A DNA stretch of 64,000 nucleotides from Sphingorhabdus rigui (GCF_014196595.1 NZ_JACIEA010000001.1:684845-748844); one strand, 5' to 3'. Positions 18,428 to 29,315 are shown, numbered from the stretch's first letter. Notes: generated by a model not told the origin, from the letters alone. Made by a program: numbers and translations.

Positions 18428-18461
18428 CATAAAGCCGGCTTCTGAGGGGGAGAGAATTTAC

Positions 18462-18992
18462 ATGCATTTGGGAGAAGCGCAGCGCGACATGCGCCGGGCA
18501 TATGTCAACGGCGGGGTCGGTATCTTTGCATCGGGCCTTGTCTGGACATTGTCCGGACTGGTCACCATGAACATCAGCCTGATCGCTGGCATGGGGACGT
18601 TGTTCTTTGGGGGCATGGCCATTCATCCCATATCGGTTCTGCTGGCGCGTTATGTCTACAGACGCGGCAAAACCCGATCACCCAACCCAATGGAGATGCT
18701 GGCGTTGCAGTCGACGGCGTTTCTGATCATCGGCCTTGTCATTGCATATCTGGTCAGCAGCACGTTCAGTCAGTGGTTCTTTTCGATCGCCTTGTTGACG
18801 GTTGCGGCGCGCTATCTGGTGTTCCAGACTGTGTATGGAATGCGCCTTTATCTGGTGCTCGGCGTCCTATTGATGCTTATTGCCAGCTTGGCATTCTGGG
18901 TACCGGGAGTGACGCCCGCGTTCATCGCGTTGACCGCGGGCATAATCGAACTGCTGTGTTCTGCGCTTATCCTCGTGCCCGCAAAACGGTAG
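18462..18992 (+). CDS. Small integral membrane protein of unknown function
   Basis: A 176-residue protein with about five predicted membrane helices and short loops; I cannot name a family with confidence. The N-terminal 15 residues (MHLGEAQRDMRRAYVNG) are soluble, followed by GVGIFASGLVWTLSGLV and paired helices. The ATG at 18462 is chosen because the purine-rich GAGGGGGAGAG lies just before it; a longer open frame upstream overlaps mnmA and would be read over its end. Convergent with the next gene, two bases apart. Confidence 0.7.
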   Translation: MHLGEAQRDMRRAYVNGGVGIFASGLVWTLSGLVTMNISLIAGMGTLFFGGMAIHPISVLLARYVYRRGKTRSPNPMEMLALQSTAFLIIGLVIAYLVSSTFSQWFFSIALLTVAARYLVFQTVYGMRLYLVLGVLLMLIASLAFWVPGVTPAFIALTAGIIELLCSALILVPAKR

Positions 18993-18993
18993 G

Positions 18994-19368
18994 TTACAGC
19001 GCGTCTATTTCTGCCTGATTAAGCTGAATGCAGCCATTAGCGCCACGGCGTTCGGCAACAGCTTCGGCCAAAAAAGGAACAGACGCGTAAATCCGCTTGT
19101 TTTCGGGATCATCGCTTAGGCGCACGATTTCCAAGCCCTTTTCCTTGTCAGTCTCACAAGAGGCCATGTCGCGACCTTCGATATAACGGCACGAACAGGT
19201 GATGTGCGCGCCATAAGCGGCGCCCACGCGCGCTTGGCCTTTGATGCTGTTCCAGTTCCAGGCGAGCCATAAGGCCGCGATCACGGCCAATGCTGCGATG
19301 ATTATTTTCAGGGTCTTGAACCGAGGTTGCTGCGCTTTTTGCCCAGCTGTTGAAGTTGCGGTTGCCAT
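18994..19368 (-). CDS. Small membrane-anchored protein of unknown function
   Basis: A 124-residue protein with one hydrophobic segment (about residues 23-41, IIIAALAVIAALWLAWNW), then a soluble domain containing a Cys-x-Cys (TCSCRYIEG), a further Cys in MASCET and one near the end (GANGCIQL). Four cysteines after an N-terminal anchor suggest a periplasmic domain with disulfides. The ATG at 19368 has GGAGGGTCT immediately before it; longer frames upstream run into the divergent hydrolase gene. The two divergent starts are only 31 bases apart, so their promoters must overlap. Confidence 0.7.
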   Translation of the reverse strand: MATATSTAGQKAQQPRFKTLKIIIAALAVIAALWLAWNWNSIKGQARVGAAYGAHITCSCRYIEGRDMASCETDKEKGLEIVRLSDDPENKRIYASVPFLAEAVAERRGANGCIQLNQAEIDAL

Positions 19369-19399
19369 AGACCCTCCATTTGGTGCATCGAACTGTAAT

Positions 19400-20536
19400 A
19401 TGCCTAGAAACAATTTCCGCCGCGCCGCAACCGCTTTTTCTGCATTCACTGCACTTACCCTCGCCGGATGCGGCGCAGAGCCGCCTGCAAAGCCCGTTGG
19501 CCCTGGTTTTACCCAGATCGCCGACGACGCAGCGGTGAGCCAAGAGAAGCTTGCCGATGCCATCGCGCCGTTTTTCGAAGATCCTGCTGTCGGCGAAACC
19601 CGCGCGCTGGTCGTCATGCAAGGTGGCCGCATTGTTGCGGAACGTTATGCGCCGGGATACGGTCCTGACACGCGGTTGATTAGCTGGTCCATGGCCAAAA
19701 GCGTTACTGCTGTATTGGTTGGCCTGATGGTAGCAGACGGTCGCCTTGCGTTGGATGAGCCCGCAATTGTCTCCGAATGGCAAGCACCGCGCGATAATCG
19801 CGCCAAAATAACGCTGCGGCATTTGCTGCATATGTCGTCAGGCCTCGACCACACCGAAATGGCTGAAGGTGACATCGAGATTTTTGATGCCGACACCCCG
19901 CGGATGTTGTTTCTGGATGGCCGGGAAAATGTTGCGCGTTACGCCGAGACACGCCCGCTTGAGGCCAATCCGGGCGAAAAATTCGAATATAGCACGGCAA
20001 CGAGCCATATTCTTGCGGACATCATGACCCGGTCGCTGACCGACAGTAAGGATCCGGTGGTGCGCCGCGACGCCATGCTCGAATATGCCCGTGGGCGGTT
20101 GTTCGAGCCCTTGGGGCTCACGAGCTTTGTCCCGGAATTCGACCGGAATGGCACCATGCTGGGCGGAAGCATGATCCACGGCACGGCGCGCGACTGGGCT
20201 AAGTTCGGTGAATTTCTGCGCAATAACGGGTCGGTTCAGGCCGCGCAGTTGATGCCGACAAGCTGGATGCGCTTTATGAAAACGCCCAGCCCGAATAACC
20301 GCAGTTATGGCGCGCATATCTGGCTGAACCGCACGGGAAATGACGCGCGCAATCAGGTGCTGTTCCCCGGAAAAGCGCCGTCGGATGTGTTCGCCGCGCT
20401 GGGGCATCTGGGCCAATTTGTCGTGGTGTCACCGCAGCATCGGTTGACGATCGTGCGGCTTGGGATGACGCCCGATGATCAACTTGATCCGGTCAACGAC
20501 CAATTGGCCAAGCTCATTTCGGTTTTCCCGAAATAA
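19400..20536 (+). CDS. Lipoprotein serine hydrolase, class C beta-lactamase/EstB fold
   Basis: A 378-residue protein with a lipoprotein signal (LTLAGC at about residues 24-29). The S-x-x-K motif is in SWSMAKSVT, the Tyr motif appears as YST in FEYSTATSH (usually Y-x-N), and the last motif as HLG in ALGHLGQFV, as in the beta-lactamase family that includes esterases and the 6-aminohexanoate-dimer hydrolases. This is the group of exported serine hydrolases, not a proven beta-lactamase. The start at ATG 19400 places the lipobox correctly; an upstream in-frame Met would bury the signal. Divergent from the small membrane protein. Confidence 0.82.
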   Translation: MPRNNFRRAATAFSAFTALTLAGCGAEPPAKPVGPGFTQIADDAAVSQEKLADAIAPFFEDPAVGETRALVVMQGGRIVAERYAPGYGPDTRLISWSMAKSVTAVLVGLMVADGRLALDEPAIVSEWQAPRDNRAKITLRHLLHMSSGLDHTEMAEGDIEIFDADTPRMLFLDGRENVARYAETRPLEANPGEKFEYSTATSHILADIMTRSLTDSKDPVVRRDAMLEYARGRLFEPLGLTSFVPEFDRNGTMLGGSMIHGTARDWAKFGEFLRNNGSVQAAQLMPTSWMRFMKTPSPNNRSYGAHIWLNRTGNDARNQVLFPGKAPSDVFAALGHLGQFVVVSPQHRLTIVRLGMTPDDQLDPVNDQLAKLISVFPK

Positions 20537-20549
20537 TAAAGTCTGATGA

Positions 20550-20840
20550 CTAGGCTTTGGCCACCGGTGCGTCGTCGCCAAGGTCTTCGAACCAAGCTTC
20601 GACAGGTCCGCTGAGTTTGATCAGCAATGGGTTGCCCTTGCGATCGCGTGCTTTGCCGGCCTGAACCTTAATCCAGCCTTCGGAAATGCAATATTCCTCA
20701 ACAGTTGTGCGGATTTCGCCCTTGAAACGAATACCCACGCCGCGCGACAACAAATCGCCGTCGAAATGCGGGCTCATCGGGTTAATCGACAAGTGATCGG
20801 GTGGGGTATCTGCCCCTGCAGCTTTGGTCTCTTCAGTCAT
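20550..20840 (-). CDS. DUF3297 family protein
   Basis: A 96-residue soluble protein. The conserved core DHLSINPMSPHFD...LLSRGVGIRFKG followed by VEEYCISEGWIKV and GKARDRKGNPL fits DUF3297, a small family common in alphaproteobacteria with no known function. The start at 20840 (MTEETKAAG) is chosen over 20876, which would push upstream into the divergent gene's leader. The protein is likely cytoplasmic. It converges on the lipoprotein hydrolase with 13 bases between stops. Confidence 0.82.
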   Translation of the reverse strand: MTEETKAAGADTPPDHLSINPMSPHFDGDLLSRGVGIRFKGEIRTTVEEYCISEGWIKVQAGKARDRKGNPLLIKLSGPVEAWFEDLGDDAPVAKA

Positions 20841-20905
20841 GCGCGCGGCTTTGCCGCAAAGCATAGCACTTGGCAATATGGCGCGGGCAGTGCAGGGGGT
20901 TCAAA

Positions 20906-22117
20906 ATGGCAATTTCGAACAACTATGATGTAATAATTTTGGGCGCTGGCGGCGCTGGACTGATGTGTGCGCTGACCGCAGGGCAACGCGGACGGCGCGT
21001 GCTGGTCATTGACCATGCAACGGGACCGGGCAAGAAAATCCTGATTTCGGGCGGTGGCCGGTGCAATTTCACCAACGTCAACGCGACAACGGTCCATGCA
21101 CAAGAACGCTATCTGTCCGCCAACTCGCATTTTTCCAAGTCGGCGTTGGGACGGTACACGCCGCAGGACTTTATCGAACTGGTGCGCAGCTATGGCATCG
21201 CCTTTCATGAAAAAACGCTTGGCCAGCTGTTCTGTGACGGATCCGCGCGCCAGATTGTCGAAATGCTCATGGAAGAATGCGACCGGTCACAAACGCTTGG
21301 CGGCCGTGTGGACTTTGCGTTCAATTCCCCCGTTGGTGAGATATCGCACGACGGCAGCGTCTATCATGTCATGTATAACGGCCTGCGCGCATCTGCCGCG
21401 TCTCTGGTCATTGCCACGGGCGGCCCAAGCATTCCGAAAATGGGTGCTACCGCATTTGCGTATGATCTGGGCCGGCAATTTGGGCTGAAGATTATCGAGC
21501 CAAGGCCGGCTTTGGTGCCGCTGACGCTGGGCGGGGATGATGTCCTGTTCCGCGAACTGTCGGGCGTATCGGCCGAAGTCGTTGCGCAGCATGGTAAAAC
21601 GGCATTCCGCGAAGCAGCCCTGTTCACGCACCGCGGACTGAGTGGCCCTGCGGTGCTTCAAATCAGCAGCTATTGGCGGCCAGGCGATCGTGTGGGGATT
21701 GATTTCCTGCCAGATCATGATGCGCCGGCATGGTTGTTGTCCGAAAAGCGGGCCCGGCCAAAGGCCACCATCAAATCGACGCTTGATCGCGTCCTGTCAG
21801 CCCGGCTGGCGGAGGCTTTGGCGGATAAGCTTGCGCTGCACGGGAACCTTGCCGACCAAAGCGACGTCAAGCTGGCAGAGGCGGGCGCATTGCTCGACTG
21901 TTGGCCATTCGTGCCCAATGGCAGTGAGGGCTATGCCAAGGCGGAGGTGACGCTTGGCGGGATCAGCACCGACGGCCTGTCGCAACAAACAATGGAAGCC
22001 AAGAAAATGCCGGGGCTGTTTTGCATTGGTGAGGCTGTGGATGTCACGGGCTGGCTGGGCGGCTATAACTTCCAATGGGCATGGGCGAGCGGCGTCGCTG
22101 CGGGTGAAGCAGTTTAG
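20906..22117 (+). CDS. HI0933/BaiN-family flavoprotein
   Basis: A 403-residue NAD(P)/FAD-dependent oxidoreductase. It starts with YDVIILGAGGAGLMCALTAG, followed by KKILISGGGRCNFTN, the signature of the HI0933 family, and ends with the FAD contact AVDVTGWLGGYNFQWAWASG. The family includes BaiN of bile-acid-metabolising clostridia, but most members have no assigned substrate. The ATG at 20906 is preceded by GGGGG at proper distance. The gene ends 50 bases before the shared terminator with typA. Confidence 0.88.
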   Translation: MAISNNYDVIILGAGGAGLMCALTAGQRGRRVLVIDHATGPGKKILISGGGRCNFTNVNATTVHAQERYLSANSHFSKSALGRYTPQDFIELVRSYGIAFHEKTLGQLFCDGSARQIVEMLMEECDRSQTLGGRVDFAFNSPVGEISHDGSVYHVMYNGLRASAASLVIATGGPSIPKMGATAFAYDLGRQFGLKIIEPRPALVPLTLGGDDVLFRELSGVSAEVVAQHGKTAFREAALFTHRGLSGPAVLQISSYWRPGDRVGIDFLPDHDAPAWLLSEKRARPKATIKSTLDRVLSARLAEALADKLALHGNLADQSDVKLAEAGALLDCWPFVPNGSEGYAKAEVTLGGISTDGLSQQTMEAKKMPGLFCIGEAVDVTGWLGGYNFQWAWASGVAAGEAV

Positions 22118-22172
22118 TTTGTCCGTCTCTCGAGGCAATCCGTTTCTAGGCGAACCGGACATTCCGAATAAG

Positions 22173-22201
22173 AAAAGGGCGCCAAAGTGGCGCCCTTTTT
22201 T
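22173..22201. terminator. Bidirectional terminator between the HI0933 gene and typA
   Basis: A 7-bp perfect stem GGGCGCC/GGCGCCC with loop AAAGT is flanked by A4 on the left and T6 on the right, so it should stop transcription from both sides. It lies between the two convergent genes. Confidence 0.92.
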
Positions 22202-22203
22202 GT

Positions 22204-24024
22204 TTATGCAGCCTGTTTGGCGCGTGATGCTTTTTTCCGCTCGTTCGGATCAAGCAAGCGCTTGCGCAAGCGGATGTTCTTTGGCGTGACCTCAACCATT
22301 TCATCGTCATCGATATAGGCAATGGCTTGCTCAAGCGTGAGACGCTTTGGCGGGGTGAGGCGGATGGCGTCGTCCTTGCCGGTCGAACGGAAGTTCGTCA
22401 GCTGCTTCGACTTCATTGGGTTCACTTCCAAATCGTCTGGCTTGGCGTTTTCGCCGATGATCATGCCTTCGTACAAAGCTTCACCTGGCGATACCATCAA
22501 GATGCCGCGCTCTTCCAATGGGCCAAGCGCGTAAGCAACGGCTTCACCCGCACCATTTGAAATCAACACGCCATTCTTGCGGCCTTCGATTGCACCACGA
22601 TGTGGGCCATATTTTTCGAACAAGCGGTTCATGATGCCGGTGCCGCGCGTGTCGGACAGGAATTCGCCATGGTAACCTATCAGGCCGCGTGATGGTGCGC
22701 TGAAGGTGATGCGGGTCTTGCCGCCACCTGAAGGACGCATGTCGGTAAGGTCGCCCTTACGCACGGCCATTTTTTCAACGACGGTACCGGAATATTCATC
22801 ATCAACGTCGATGACGACCGTTTCATATGGCTCGGTCTTCTGGCCTTTTTCGTCTTCGCGGAACAGCACGCGTGGGCGACTGATACCAAGTTCAAAGCCT
22901 TCGCGGCGCATCGTTTCGATAAGAACGCCCAGCTGAAGTTCGCCGCGGCCAGCCACTTCAAAGCTGTCCTTGTCTTCGGCTTCGGTAATACGGACAGCGA
23001 CGTTGCTTTCGGCTTCGCGCATCAGACGGTCGCGGATCATGCGGCTCGTGACCTTCGTGCCTTCACGGCCAGCCATCGGGCTGTCGTTCACGGAAAAGCG
23101 CATCGACAATGTTGGCGGATCGATAGGCTGTGCCTGCAATGGCTCGGTCACAGTTGGTTCTGCAATCGTGTCAGCCACAGTCGCGGTGGTCATACCGGCG
23201 ATCGAGATAATGTCGCCAGCCTTCGCTTCGTCAACAGGAACGCGCTCAAGGCCACGGAATGACATGATCTTGGATGCACGGCCGGTTTCGACAATCTTGC
23301 CGTCGGGGTTCAATGCGTGGATCTGTTGGTTCACCTTGACGGTACCCGACAGCACGAGGCCAGTCAGGATACGGCCAAGGAAGTTGTCGCGGTCAAGCAA
23401 GGTGACAAGCATCTTGAACTCGCCATCAACGTCGGCCTTTGGCTCTGGAACATGGCTGACGATGGTTTCGAACATCGGGGTCAGCGTGCCTTCGCGTAAG
23501 CTTGGATCCGCCGACGCATAGCCATTACGGCCCGACGCATACAGCACAGGGAAATCGAGCTGCTCATCGGTGGCATCAAGCGAAACGAAAAGGTCGAACA
23601 CTTCGTCCAATACTTCCTGAATACGCTCGTCAGGACGGTCGACCTTATTGACGACGACGATTGGCTTCAAACCAAGTGCCAAAGCCTTACCGGTAACGAA
23701 CTTCGTCTGTGGCATGGCGCCTTCGGACGAATCGACCAGCAGGATAACGCCGTCGACCATCGAGAGGATGCGCTCAACTTCGCCGCCGAAGTCGGCGTGG
23801 CCTGGGGTGTCGACGATATTGATGCGGGTATCGTTCCATTCGACCGATGTGCACTTGGCAAGAATGGTGATGCCGCGTTCTTTTTCGAGGTCGTTGGAAT
23901 CCATGGCGCGCTCTTCAATGCGCTGGTTGTCGCGGAAGGTACCAGACTGACGAAACAGTTGGTCAACAAGGGTGGTTTTGCCGTGATCGACGTGCGCGAT
24001 GATGGCGATATTACGCAATGACAT
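22204..24024 (-). CDS. typA: Ribosome-associated GTPase TypA/BipA
   Basis: A 606-residue translational GTPase. GTP-binding motifs are [10 protein letters not shown] (residues 10-19), [14 protein letters not shown] and NKVDRPDER. Domains like those of EF-G follow, and the C-terminal BipA-specific domain contains the [19 protein letters not shown] region. BipA acts in ribosome assembly and stress or cold adaptation. The length is normal. The start is supported by the [10 protein letters not shown] beginning seen across the family. Confidence 0.96.
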   Translation of the reverse strand: MSLRNIAIIAHVDHGKTTLVDQLFRQSGTFRDNQRIEERAMDSNDLEKERGITILAKCTSVEWNDTRINIVDTPGHADFGGEVERILSMVDGVILLVDSSEGAMPQTKFVTGKALALGLKPIVVVNKVDRPDERIQEVLDEVFDLFVSLDATDEQLDFPVLYASGRNGYASADPSLREGTLTPMFETIVSHVPEPKADVDGEFKMLVTLLDRDNFLGRILTGLVLSGTVKVNQQIHALNPDGKIVETGRASKIMSFRGLERVPVDEAKAGDIISIAGMTTATVADTIAEPTVTEPLQAQPIDPPTLSMRFSVNDSPMAGREGTKVTSRMIRDRLMREAESNVAVRITEAEDKDSFEVAGRGELQLGVLIETMRREGFELGISRPRVLFREDEKGQKTEPYETVVIDVDDEYSGTVVEKMAVRKGDLTDMRPSGGGKTRITFSAPSRGLIGYHGEFLSDTRGTGIMNRLFEKYGPHRGAIEGRKNGVLISNGAGEAVAYALGPLEERGILMVSPGEALYEGMIIGENAKPDDLEVNPMKSKQLTNFRSTGKDDAIRLTPPKRLTLEQAIAYIDDDEMVEVTPKNIRLRKRLLDPNERKKASRAKQAA

Positions 24025-24159
24025 TTAGAAATGGGCCTTTTGGAAGGTCTTCATGGTAGCCACATGCCACCAGATTCTCGCGGGCCCTTAACGCAATATG
24101 TGTTGCGGCGCAACATCGCTGGTGTTGCAATAGGCGATTGTTCAGGTCAAAGCGTCGCC

Positions 24160-25122
24160 ATGATTGCCCGTATCTTTGCTGACCGCTTCGTTCTTTTGCT
24201 GCTTGGCACGATATTGCTGGCAAGCTTTCTCCCCGTGCGTGGGGAGGCTGCAAATGTTGCAGCCATGATCTCGTCCGCCGCGATTTTCGTGCTCTTTTTC
24301 CTGAACGGTGTCCGGTTGCCGCGGCAAGAGGTCGTCAACGGCGTGCGCAATTGGCGGCTGCAGGGCGCGATTTTCCTGTTTGTATTTGGGGTGATGTCCG
24401 CCGCCGGACTAATGCTGTCGCATATTTTCGACAATGTCCTTCCGGCCACGCTGGCGCTCGGTATATTGTTCACCGGCATTTTGCCATCAACGGTGCAGTC
24501 GGCCGCTGCCTATTGCGCATTGGCCAAAGGCAATGTTGCCGCATCGGTGGTGGCAGCCGCGTTGATTAACCTTGTCGGCGTGGTCCTCTCGCCTGTGCTG
24601 TTCGCTTTGCTGGCGCATGTGGGCGAAGGCAGCGTGTCGGGGGAAGCCGTGGGACGGATTGCGTTGATCTTGCTGCTGCCCTTTGCACTTGGCCAGATGA
24701 TGCAGCATTGGTTCAAGCCATGGGTCGATGGGCACAAATCGCTCGCGACATGGATGGACCGCATATCGATTGCAATTGCGGTCTATGTCGCATTTTCCGG
24801 CGCCGTGGTTGCGGGTATCTGGAGTATTGTGCGGGGCGATGAACTGGCTTGGCTGGCGGTGGCGCTGTCGATCATGCTTGTCATCGGCTTTGGCGGTGCG
24901 TGGGTGCTGGGCGGGGTCATGAAATTGCCACGCGGTGACCGGATTACCATGCTGTTTTCAGGCGGGCAGAAAAGCATCGCCATTGGCGCGCCGCTGGCTG
25001 CGACGATATTTCCGCCTGCCATTGCTGGCATGGTGCTGTTACCGACGCTGGCGTACCATATGGCGCAGTTGATATTGTCGGCGCCTATGGCGACGCATTT
25101 GGCTGCAGATAAAAAACCTTAG
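24160..25122 (+). CDS. SBF/bile acid:sodium symporter-like transporter (YfeH type)
   Basis: A 320-residue membrane protein with about ten helices. The motif FTGILPSTVQSAAAYCALAKGN (mid-protein) and the later FSGGQKSIAIGAPLA resemble the SBF-like group (YfeH/Rch1 type) of the bile acid:sodium symporter superfamily; the substrate is unknown. ATG 24160 is chosen because the frame upstream lacks hydrophobic or family features; it is divergent from typA, whose start is about 135 bases away. A longer start at 24031 is possible but would overlap the promoter of typA. Confidence 0.8.
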   Translation: MIARIFADRFVLLLLGTILLASFLPVRGEAANVAAMISSAAIFVLFFLNGVRLPRQEVVNGVRNWRLQGAIFLFVFGVMSAAGLMLSHIFDNVLPATLALGILFTGILPSTVQSAAAYCALAKGNVAASVVAAALINLVGVVLSPVLFALLAHVGEGSVSGEAVGRIALILLLPFALGQMMQHWFKPWVDGHKSLATWMDRISIAIAVYVAFSGAVVAGIWSIVRGDELAWLAVALSIMLVIGFGGAWVLGGVMKLPRGDRITMLFSGGQKSIAIGAPLAATIFPPAIAGMVLLPTLAYHMAQLILSAPMATHLAADKKP

Positions 25123-25137
25123 TTCTACGGTGAATAT

Positions 25138-27636
25138 TTAAAGGCTCCTGAGCGCCTCCGAAGGCCGTGCCGCCAATATCGGCAGTGAACCGACAATCCC
25201 GAGTATGAATGTCAGCCCAGCGCCACCGACCAATGTCAGCATTAATATGCCATAATCGGGCGCGAAGCTGAAATCGAAGATGTGCACCACGACATAATAT
25301 GCCGCCCCCATGCCAAGCGCGAGCGAGAGCAAGCCGAGCACCACGGCCAAGATGCCATATTCCATCGCCTGCGCGCCCAATATCTGGCTGCGTGTGCCGC
25401 CCAGCATCTTGGTGATCACTGCGTCATAGATGCGCGATTGGCGCGCAGCGGCGATGGCACCGACCAGAACGGCGATGCCCGCCAATATCGCGATGGACGC
25501 AGCCGCCGCGATGGCTTGTGCCATTTGGCTCAGCAAATTGGTGATCTGCGCAGTGACCTCGCCAACCTCAATCAGGGAGGATGAAGGGAAGGCGGGCGGT
25601 AAGGATTTGGCCAAGACGCGCTCGGCGTCCTTTGACACCGTCAACGTTGCAACCATATTGTGCGGCGCGGCGTCGAGGCTGCCGGGTGAGAAGACCATCA
25701 CATAATTGAGGCCAAAATTCTCCCAATTGACGGTGCGCAGTGACGCAATTTTGGCGGGGACTTCGACCCCAAGCAGGCTGATGGTCAGGCTATCGCCAAT
25801 GCCAACATCGAGCACTTTAGCGATTTCGGCGTCTAGGCTGACCAAGGCTGGCCCTTTATAATCGGCGGGCCACCATTTGCCCTCTACGAGCTCGCTACCT
25901 TTTGGAATATCGGCGCTGTAGGTCAGGCCGCGGTCGCCGTTGAGCACCCATGCGCCTTCAGGCAGTTCTTCCAATTGATCGACGCGCTGGCCGCCATATT
26001 CGATAATCGTGCCACGCAGCGCGGGGATGAGGTTGATCGTGGCGGTAGGGTCTGCGTCCTTGACCATGCTCGTGAACTTCGCAGCCCCGTCGCGTGGGAT
26101 ATCGAGCACGAAAAAGCTTGGTGCGCGTTCGGGGACGCTGTTCTTGATCTCGTTATTTATGCTGGTCTGAATGGCCGCCAGTGTGACGAATAAGGTCAGA
26201 CCAAGGCCCAAGGCGACGACGAACGCCTGTGTCTGTGCGCCTGGCCTATGCAAGTTGGCGAGCGCCAACCGGGGCAGTGGGGCCTTTGGACGGGGCAGGC
26301 GAATGGCAATGAAGCGCAGCAGGAATGCGATGCCGGTGAGCAAAAGCAATAACCCGAACGCCGCGCCAATGAACGCAAGCGAGAACATCGGCTCGCGTGC
26401 TGTGACAACCGCCAGCGCCACGATTGCGGAAATCGCGCCAACGACCCAGATGGTGCTTTTGCGGTCGATGCGGCTGTTACCTTCGACGATCGCGCGGAAC
26501 AGACCTGCGGCAGGTACCGAGCGGGCACGCGCAAGCGGGGGCAGGGCAAAGGCGAGCGCAATCAGCAAGCCGTAGATCGCGCTGACCGCCAAGGGGAGCG
26601 GATGCACGTTGAAACCCGGCGCAACGGGCAGGATGTCGCCTGCGACCCAGCCAATCGCCATCGGCATGACGCTGCCGACGCCAAGGCCAACCAATATCGC
26701 GACGGACGCGACCGCAAGGATTTGCAGCATATAGATGCGGAAAATCGTCTGGCTGTCCGCGCCCGTGACCTTCAATGTCGCGATGCTTGCGCGTTTGCTG
26801 GCAAGATAGCTGCCCACGCCATTGCCGACGCCAATACCGGCGATCACCAATGCGGCGAGGCCAACAAGCGTTAGGAATTGCCCCATGCGCTCAATGAAGC
26901 GCCGTGTTCCCGGCGCGCCGTTTGACCGGTCGGTAATATCCCATCCTGCGGAGGGAAATTGTGCCTTGAGCGCTTTGGCGACGGCTGCGGCGTCCTCTTG
27001 CGGGGCAAGTTTGATGCGGTATTTGCTTTCATACATGCTGCCCGGCTGGATGAGGCCAGTGTCCGGCAGTGACGCCATGTTGATGATGGCGACTGGCCCA
27101 AGCGTGAAGCCTTCGCCCAAACGGTCGGGCTCTTCCGCGATGATGCCTGCCACCTTGAACGTCGCTTCGCCAAAACGGACGGTGCCGCCCGTTGCGATAT
27201 CAAGCCGTTCGGACAAGGTTGGTCCGATGTAGATTTCACCCTTTGCGGGCGCTTTGGCCGGGCCGCCTTCGCGCAATTTCAGCACGCCATAATGCGGATA
27301 GACATTGTCGATGGCCTTGAGTTCCGCGAGCAGGCTGTCGTTACCAATTGCCATTGCGCGCAAACGGATGGTTTCGGAAACCGCACCCGCCTTGCGCATC
27401 GCCGCCATTTCCGCGGCGCTCGCCTCGCGCTGTGCAATGCCAATCTCAATATCCCCGCCCAGGATGGTCTGGCCGCGGCGGGAAAGCTCGTCTGAAATCC
27501 CGGCCGTCAGGCTGCCAATCGCCGCCAATGTCGCGACACCCAGAAACAGGCAAATCGCGAGCAGCCGAAGCCCGCGAATGCGTGCGGATAGATCGCGGCG
27601 CGATATGCGCCAAATGGCAGCGAGGGGTAGGGTCAT
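25138..27636 (-). CDS. FtsX/MacB-type ABC transporter permease (YbbP-like)
   Basis: An 832-residue membrane protein. An N-terminal helix (residues about 20-42) is followed by a MacB-like periplasmic domain, then two FtsX domains in tandem (around residues 255-400 and 700-832) separated by a second extracytoplasmic region. This duplicated layout matches E. coli YbbP. The ATG at 27636 is chosen because sequence above it belongs to a repeat element. The ATPase partner lies upstream with the REP-like element in between, and a TesA-type lipase is divergent, the same order as the E. coli ybbAP-tesA locus. A role in lipid or lipoprotein export from the inner membrane is inferred. Confidence 0.88.
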   Translation of the reverse strand: MTLPLAAIWRISRRDLSARIRGLRLLAICLFLGVATLAAIGSLTAGISDELSRRGQTILGGDIEIGIAQREASAAEMAAMRKAGAVSETIRLRAMAIGNDSLLAELKAIDNVYPHYGVLKLREGGPAKAPAKGEIYIGPTLSERLDIATGGTVRFGEATFKVAGIIAEEPDRLGEGFTLGPVAIINMASLPDTGLIQPGSMYESKYRIKLAPQEDAAAVAKALKAQFPSAGWDITDRSNGAPGTRRFIERMGQFLTLVGLAALVIAGIGVGNGVGSYLASKRASIATLKVTGADSQTIFRIYMLQILAVASVAILVGLGVGSVMPMAIGWVAGDILPVAPGFNVHPLPLAVSAIYGLLIALAFALPPLARARSVPAAGLFRAIVEGNSRIDRKSTIWVVGAISAIVALAVVTAREPMFSLAFIGAAFGLLLLLTGIAFLLRFIAIRLPRPKAPLPRLALANLHRPGAQTQAFVVALGLGLTLFVTLAAIQTSINNEIKNSVPERAPSFFVLDIPRDGAAKFTSMVKDADPTATINLIPALRGTIIEYGGQRVDQLEELPEGAWVLNGDRGLTYSADIPKGSELVEGKWWPADYKGPALVSLDAEIAKVLDVGIGDSLTISLLGVEVPAKIASLRTVNWENFGLNYVMVFSPGSLDAAPHNMVATLTVSKDAERVLAKSLPPAFPSSSLIEVGEVTAQITNLLSQMAQAIAAAASIAILAGIAVLVGAIAAARQSRIYDAVITKMLGGTRSQILGAQAMEYGILAVVLGLLSLALGMGAAYYVVVHIFDFSFAPDYGILMLTLVGGAGLTFILGIVGSLPILAARPSEALRSL

Positions 27637-27659
27637 AAAATGCGCGCTTTCAACAAACA

Positions 27660-27784
27660 CCGTAGCCCTGAGCAGCAGCCGGATCCGGCTGCGTCCGTCG
27701 AAGGGCGTCCAGAACTTTGCTCCAAGGCCGAGGGGCGCCCTTCGACGGACGCGGATGCTCCGCACCCGCTGCTCAGGACTACGG
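27660..27784. repeat. REP/BIME-like palindromic element, copy 1
   Basis: An inverted repeat about 125 bases long. Outer arms at 27660-27675 and 27769-27784 match in 15 of 16 positions (CCGTAGCCCTGAGCAG against the reverse of CTGCTCAGGACTACGG). Inner arms at 27691-27707 and 27736-27752 are a perfect 17-bp match. It shares CCGTAGCCCTGAG and the ACTACGG end with copy 2 at 30535-30601. It sits inside the ABC operon, between the ATPase gene and the permease gene. Confidence 0.85.
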
Positions 27785-27808
27785 TTGTTTTTGACATCGA
27801 CGTGCGCA

Positions 27809-28495
<687 letters not shown>

Positions 28496-28525
28496 GTTAA
28501 CCGGAGCGTGCAAGGAAGCATCCTT

Positions 28526-29233
28526 ATGAGTAGAGGTTTTTGGCTATATGGTGCGCTTATTGTCGCAATCCAAGGGCTGGTTGCATGCGGGTCTAACCCT
28601 GTAGCGGAAAATACGGCGCAAGCGCAGGAGACGGCAAAGGTCCAAAAATATGACCGGCTGGTCGTGGCCTTTGGGGACAGCCTGTATGCGGGCTACAGGC
28701 TTGCACCCAATGAAGGGCTCGCGCCGCAATTGCAGGCGGCGTTGCAGGCCGATGGTATCAATGCGCGGGTCCACAATGCTGGCGTATCAGGCGACACAAC
28801 AGCGGCGGGAAAAACGCGGCTGGCATTTGTGCTGGATAATCTGGAGCGCAAGCCGGATCTGGTTGTGCTTGGGCTTGGCGGCAATGATATGTTGCGCGGT
28901 ATTAAGCCTGCAGAAACCAAAGCAAATATGGTCGCGATGCTGGACGAGCTGAAGCGGCGCGAAATTCCCGTTATGCTAACAGGTATGATAGCCGCGCCGA
29001 ACCTGGGTCAGGATTATGGCAATGCTTTCAATGCGATATTCCCGCAACTCGCGAAGAAATATGACGCGCCATTATATCCGTTTTTCCTCGAAGGCGTGGT
29101 GACCGATGGCGCGCTGATGCTGCCCGATAACATCCATCCCAATGCCAAAGGGGTATCGCGGGTCGTCGAAGGATTATCGCCGCTGGTCGAAGCCGCTTTG
29201 AAGGAACAAGGCGACGCTGTATTAGAAAAATAA
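28526..29233 (+). CDS. tesA: TesA-type GDSL arylesterase/lysophospholipase, lipoprotein
   Basis: A 235-residue SGNH hydrolase. The N terminus is a lipoprotein signal ending in LVACGS, then a short linker. The four SGNH blocks are visible: GDSL in VAFGDSLYAG (block I), Gly in GVSGDTT (II), GGND in LGLGGNDML (III) and DNIHPN near the end (V, His and Asp). TesA of E. coli is periplasmic rather than lipidated, so the signal here differs. It is divergent from the YbbAP-like transporter genes, as in E. coli. AGGAAG lies eight bases before the ATG at 28526. Confidence 0.88.
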   Translation: MSRGFWLYGALIVAIQGLVACGSNPVAENTAQAQETAKVQKYDRLVVAFGDSLYAGYRLAPNEGLAPQLQAALQADGINARVHNAGVSGDTTAAGKTRLAFVLDNLERKPDLVVLGLGGNDMLRGIKPAETKANMVAMLDELKRREIPVMLTGMIAAPNLGQDYGNAFNAIFPQLAKKYDAPLYPFFLEGVVTDGALMLPDNIHPNAKGVSRVVEGLSPLVEAALKEQGDAVLEK

Positions 29234-29315
29234 TACAGCTGGGGACGCTAAGTGCTTGAAATGGTCAGGCACGCGCTCCATCTGTTGTGCTATAGAATTA
29301 CTGAGGGATTTAGCG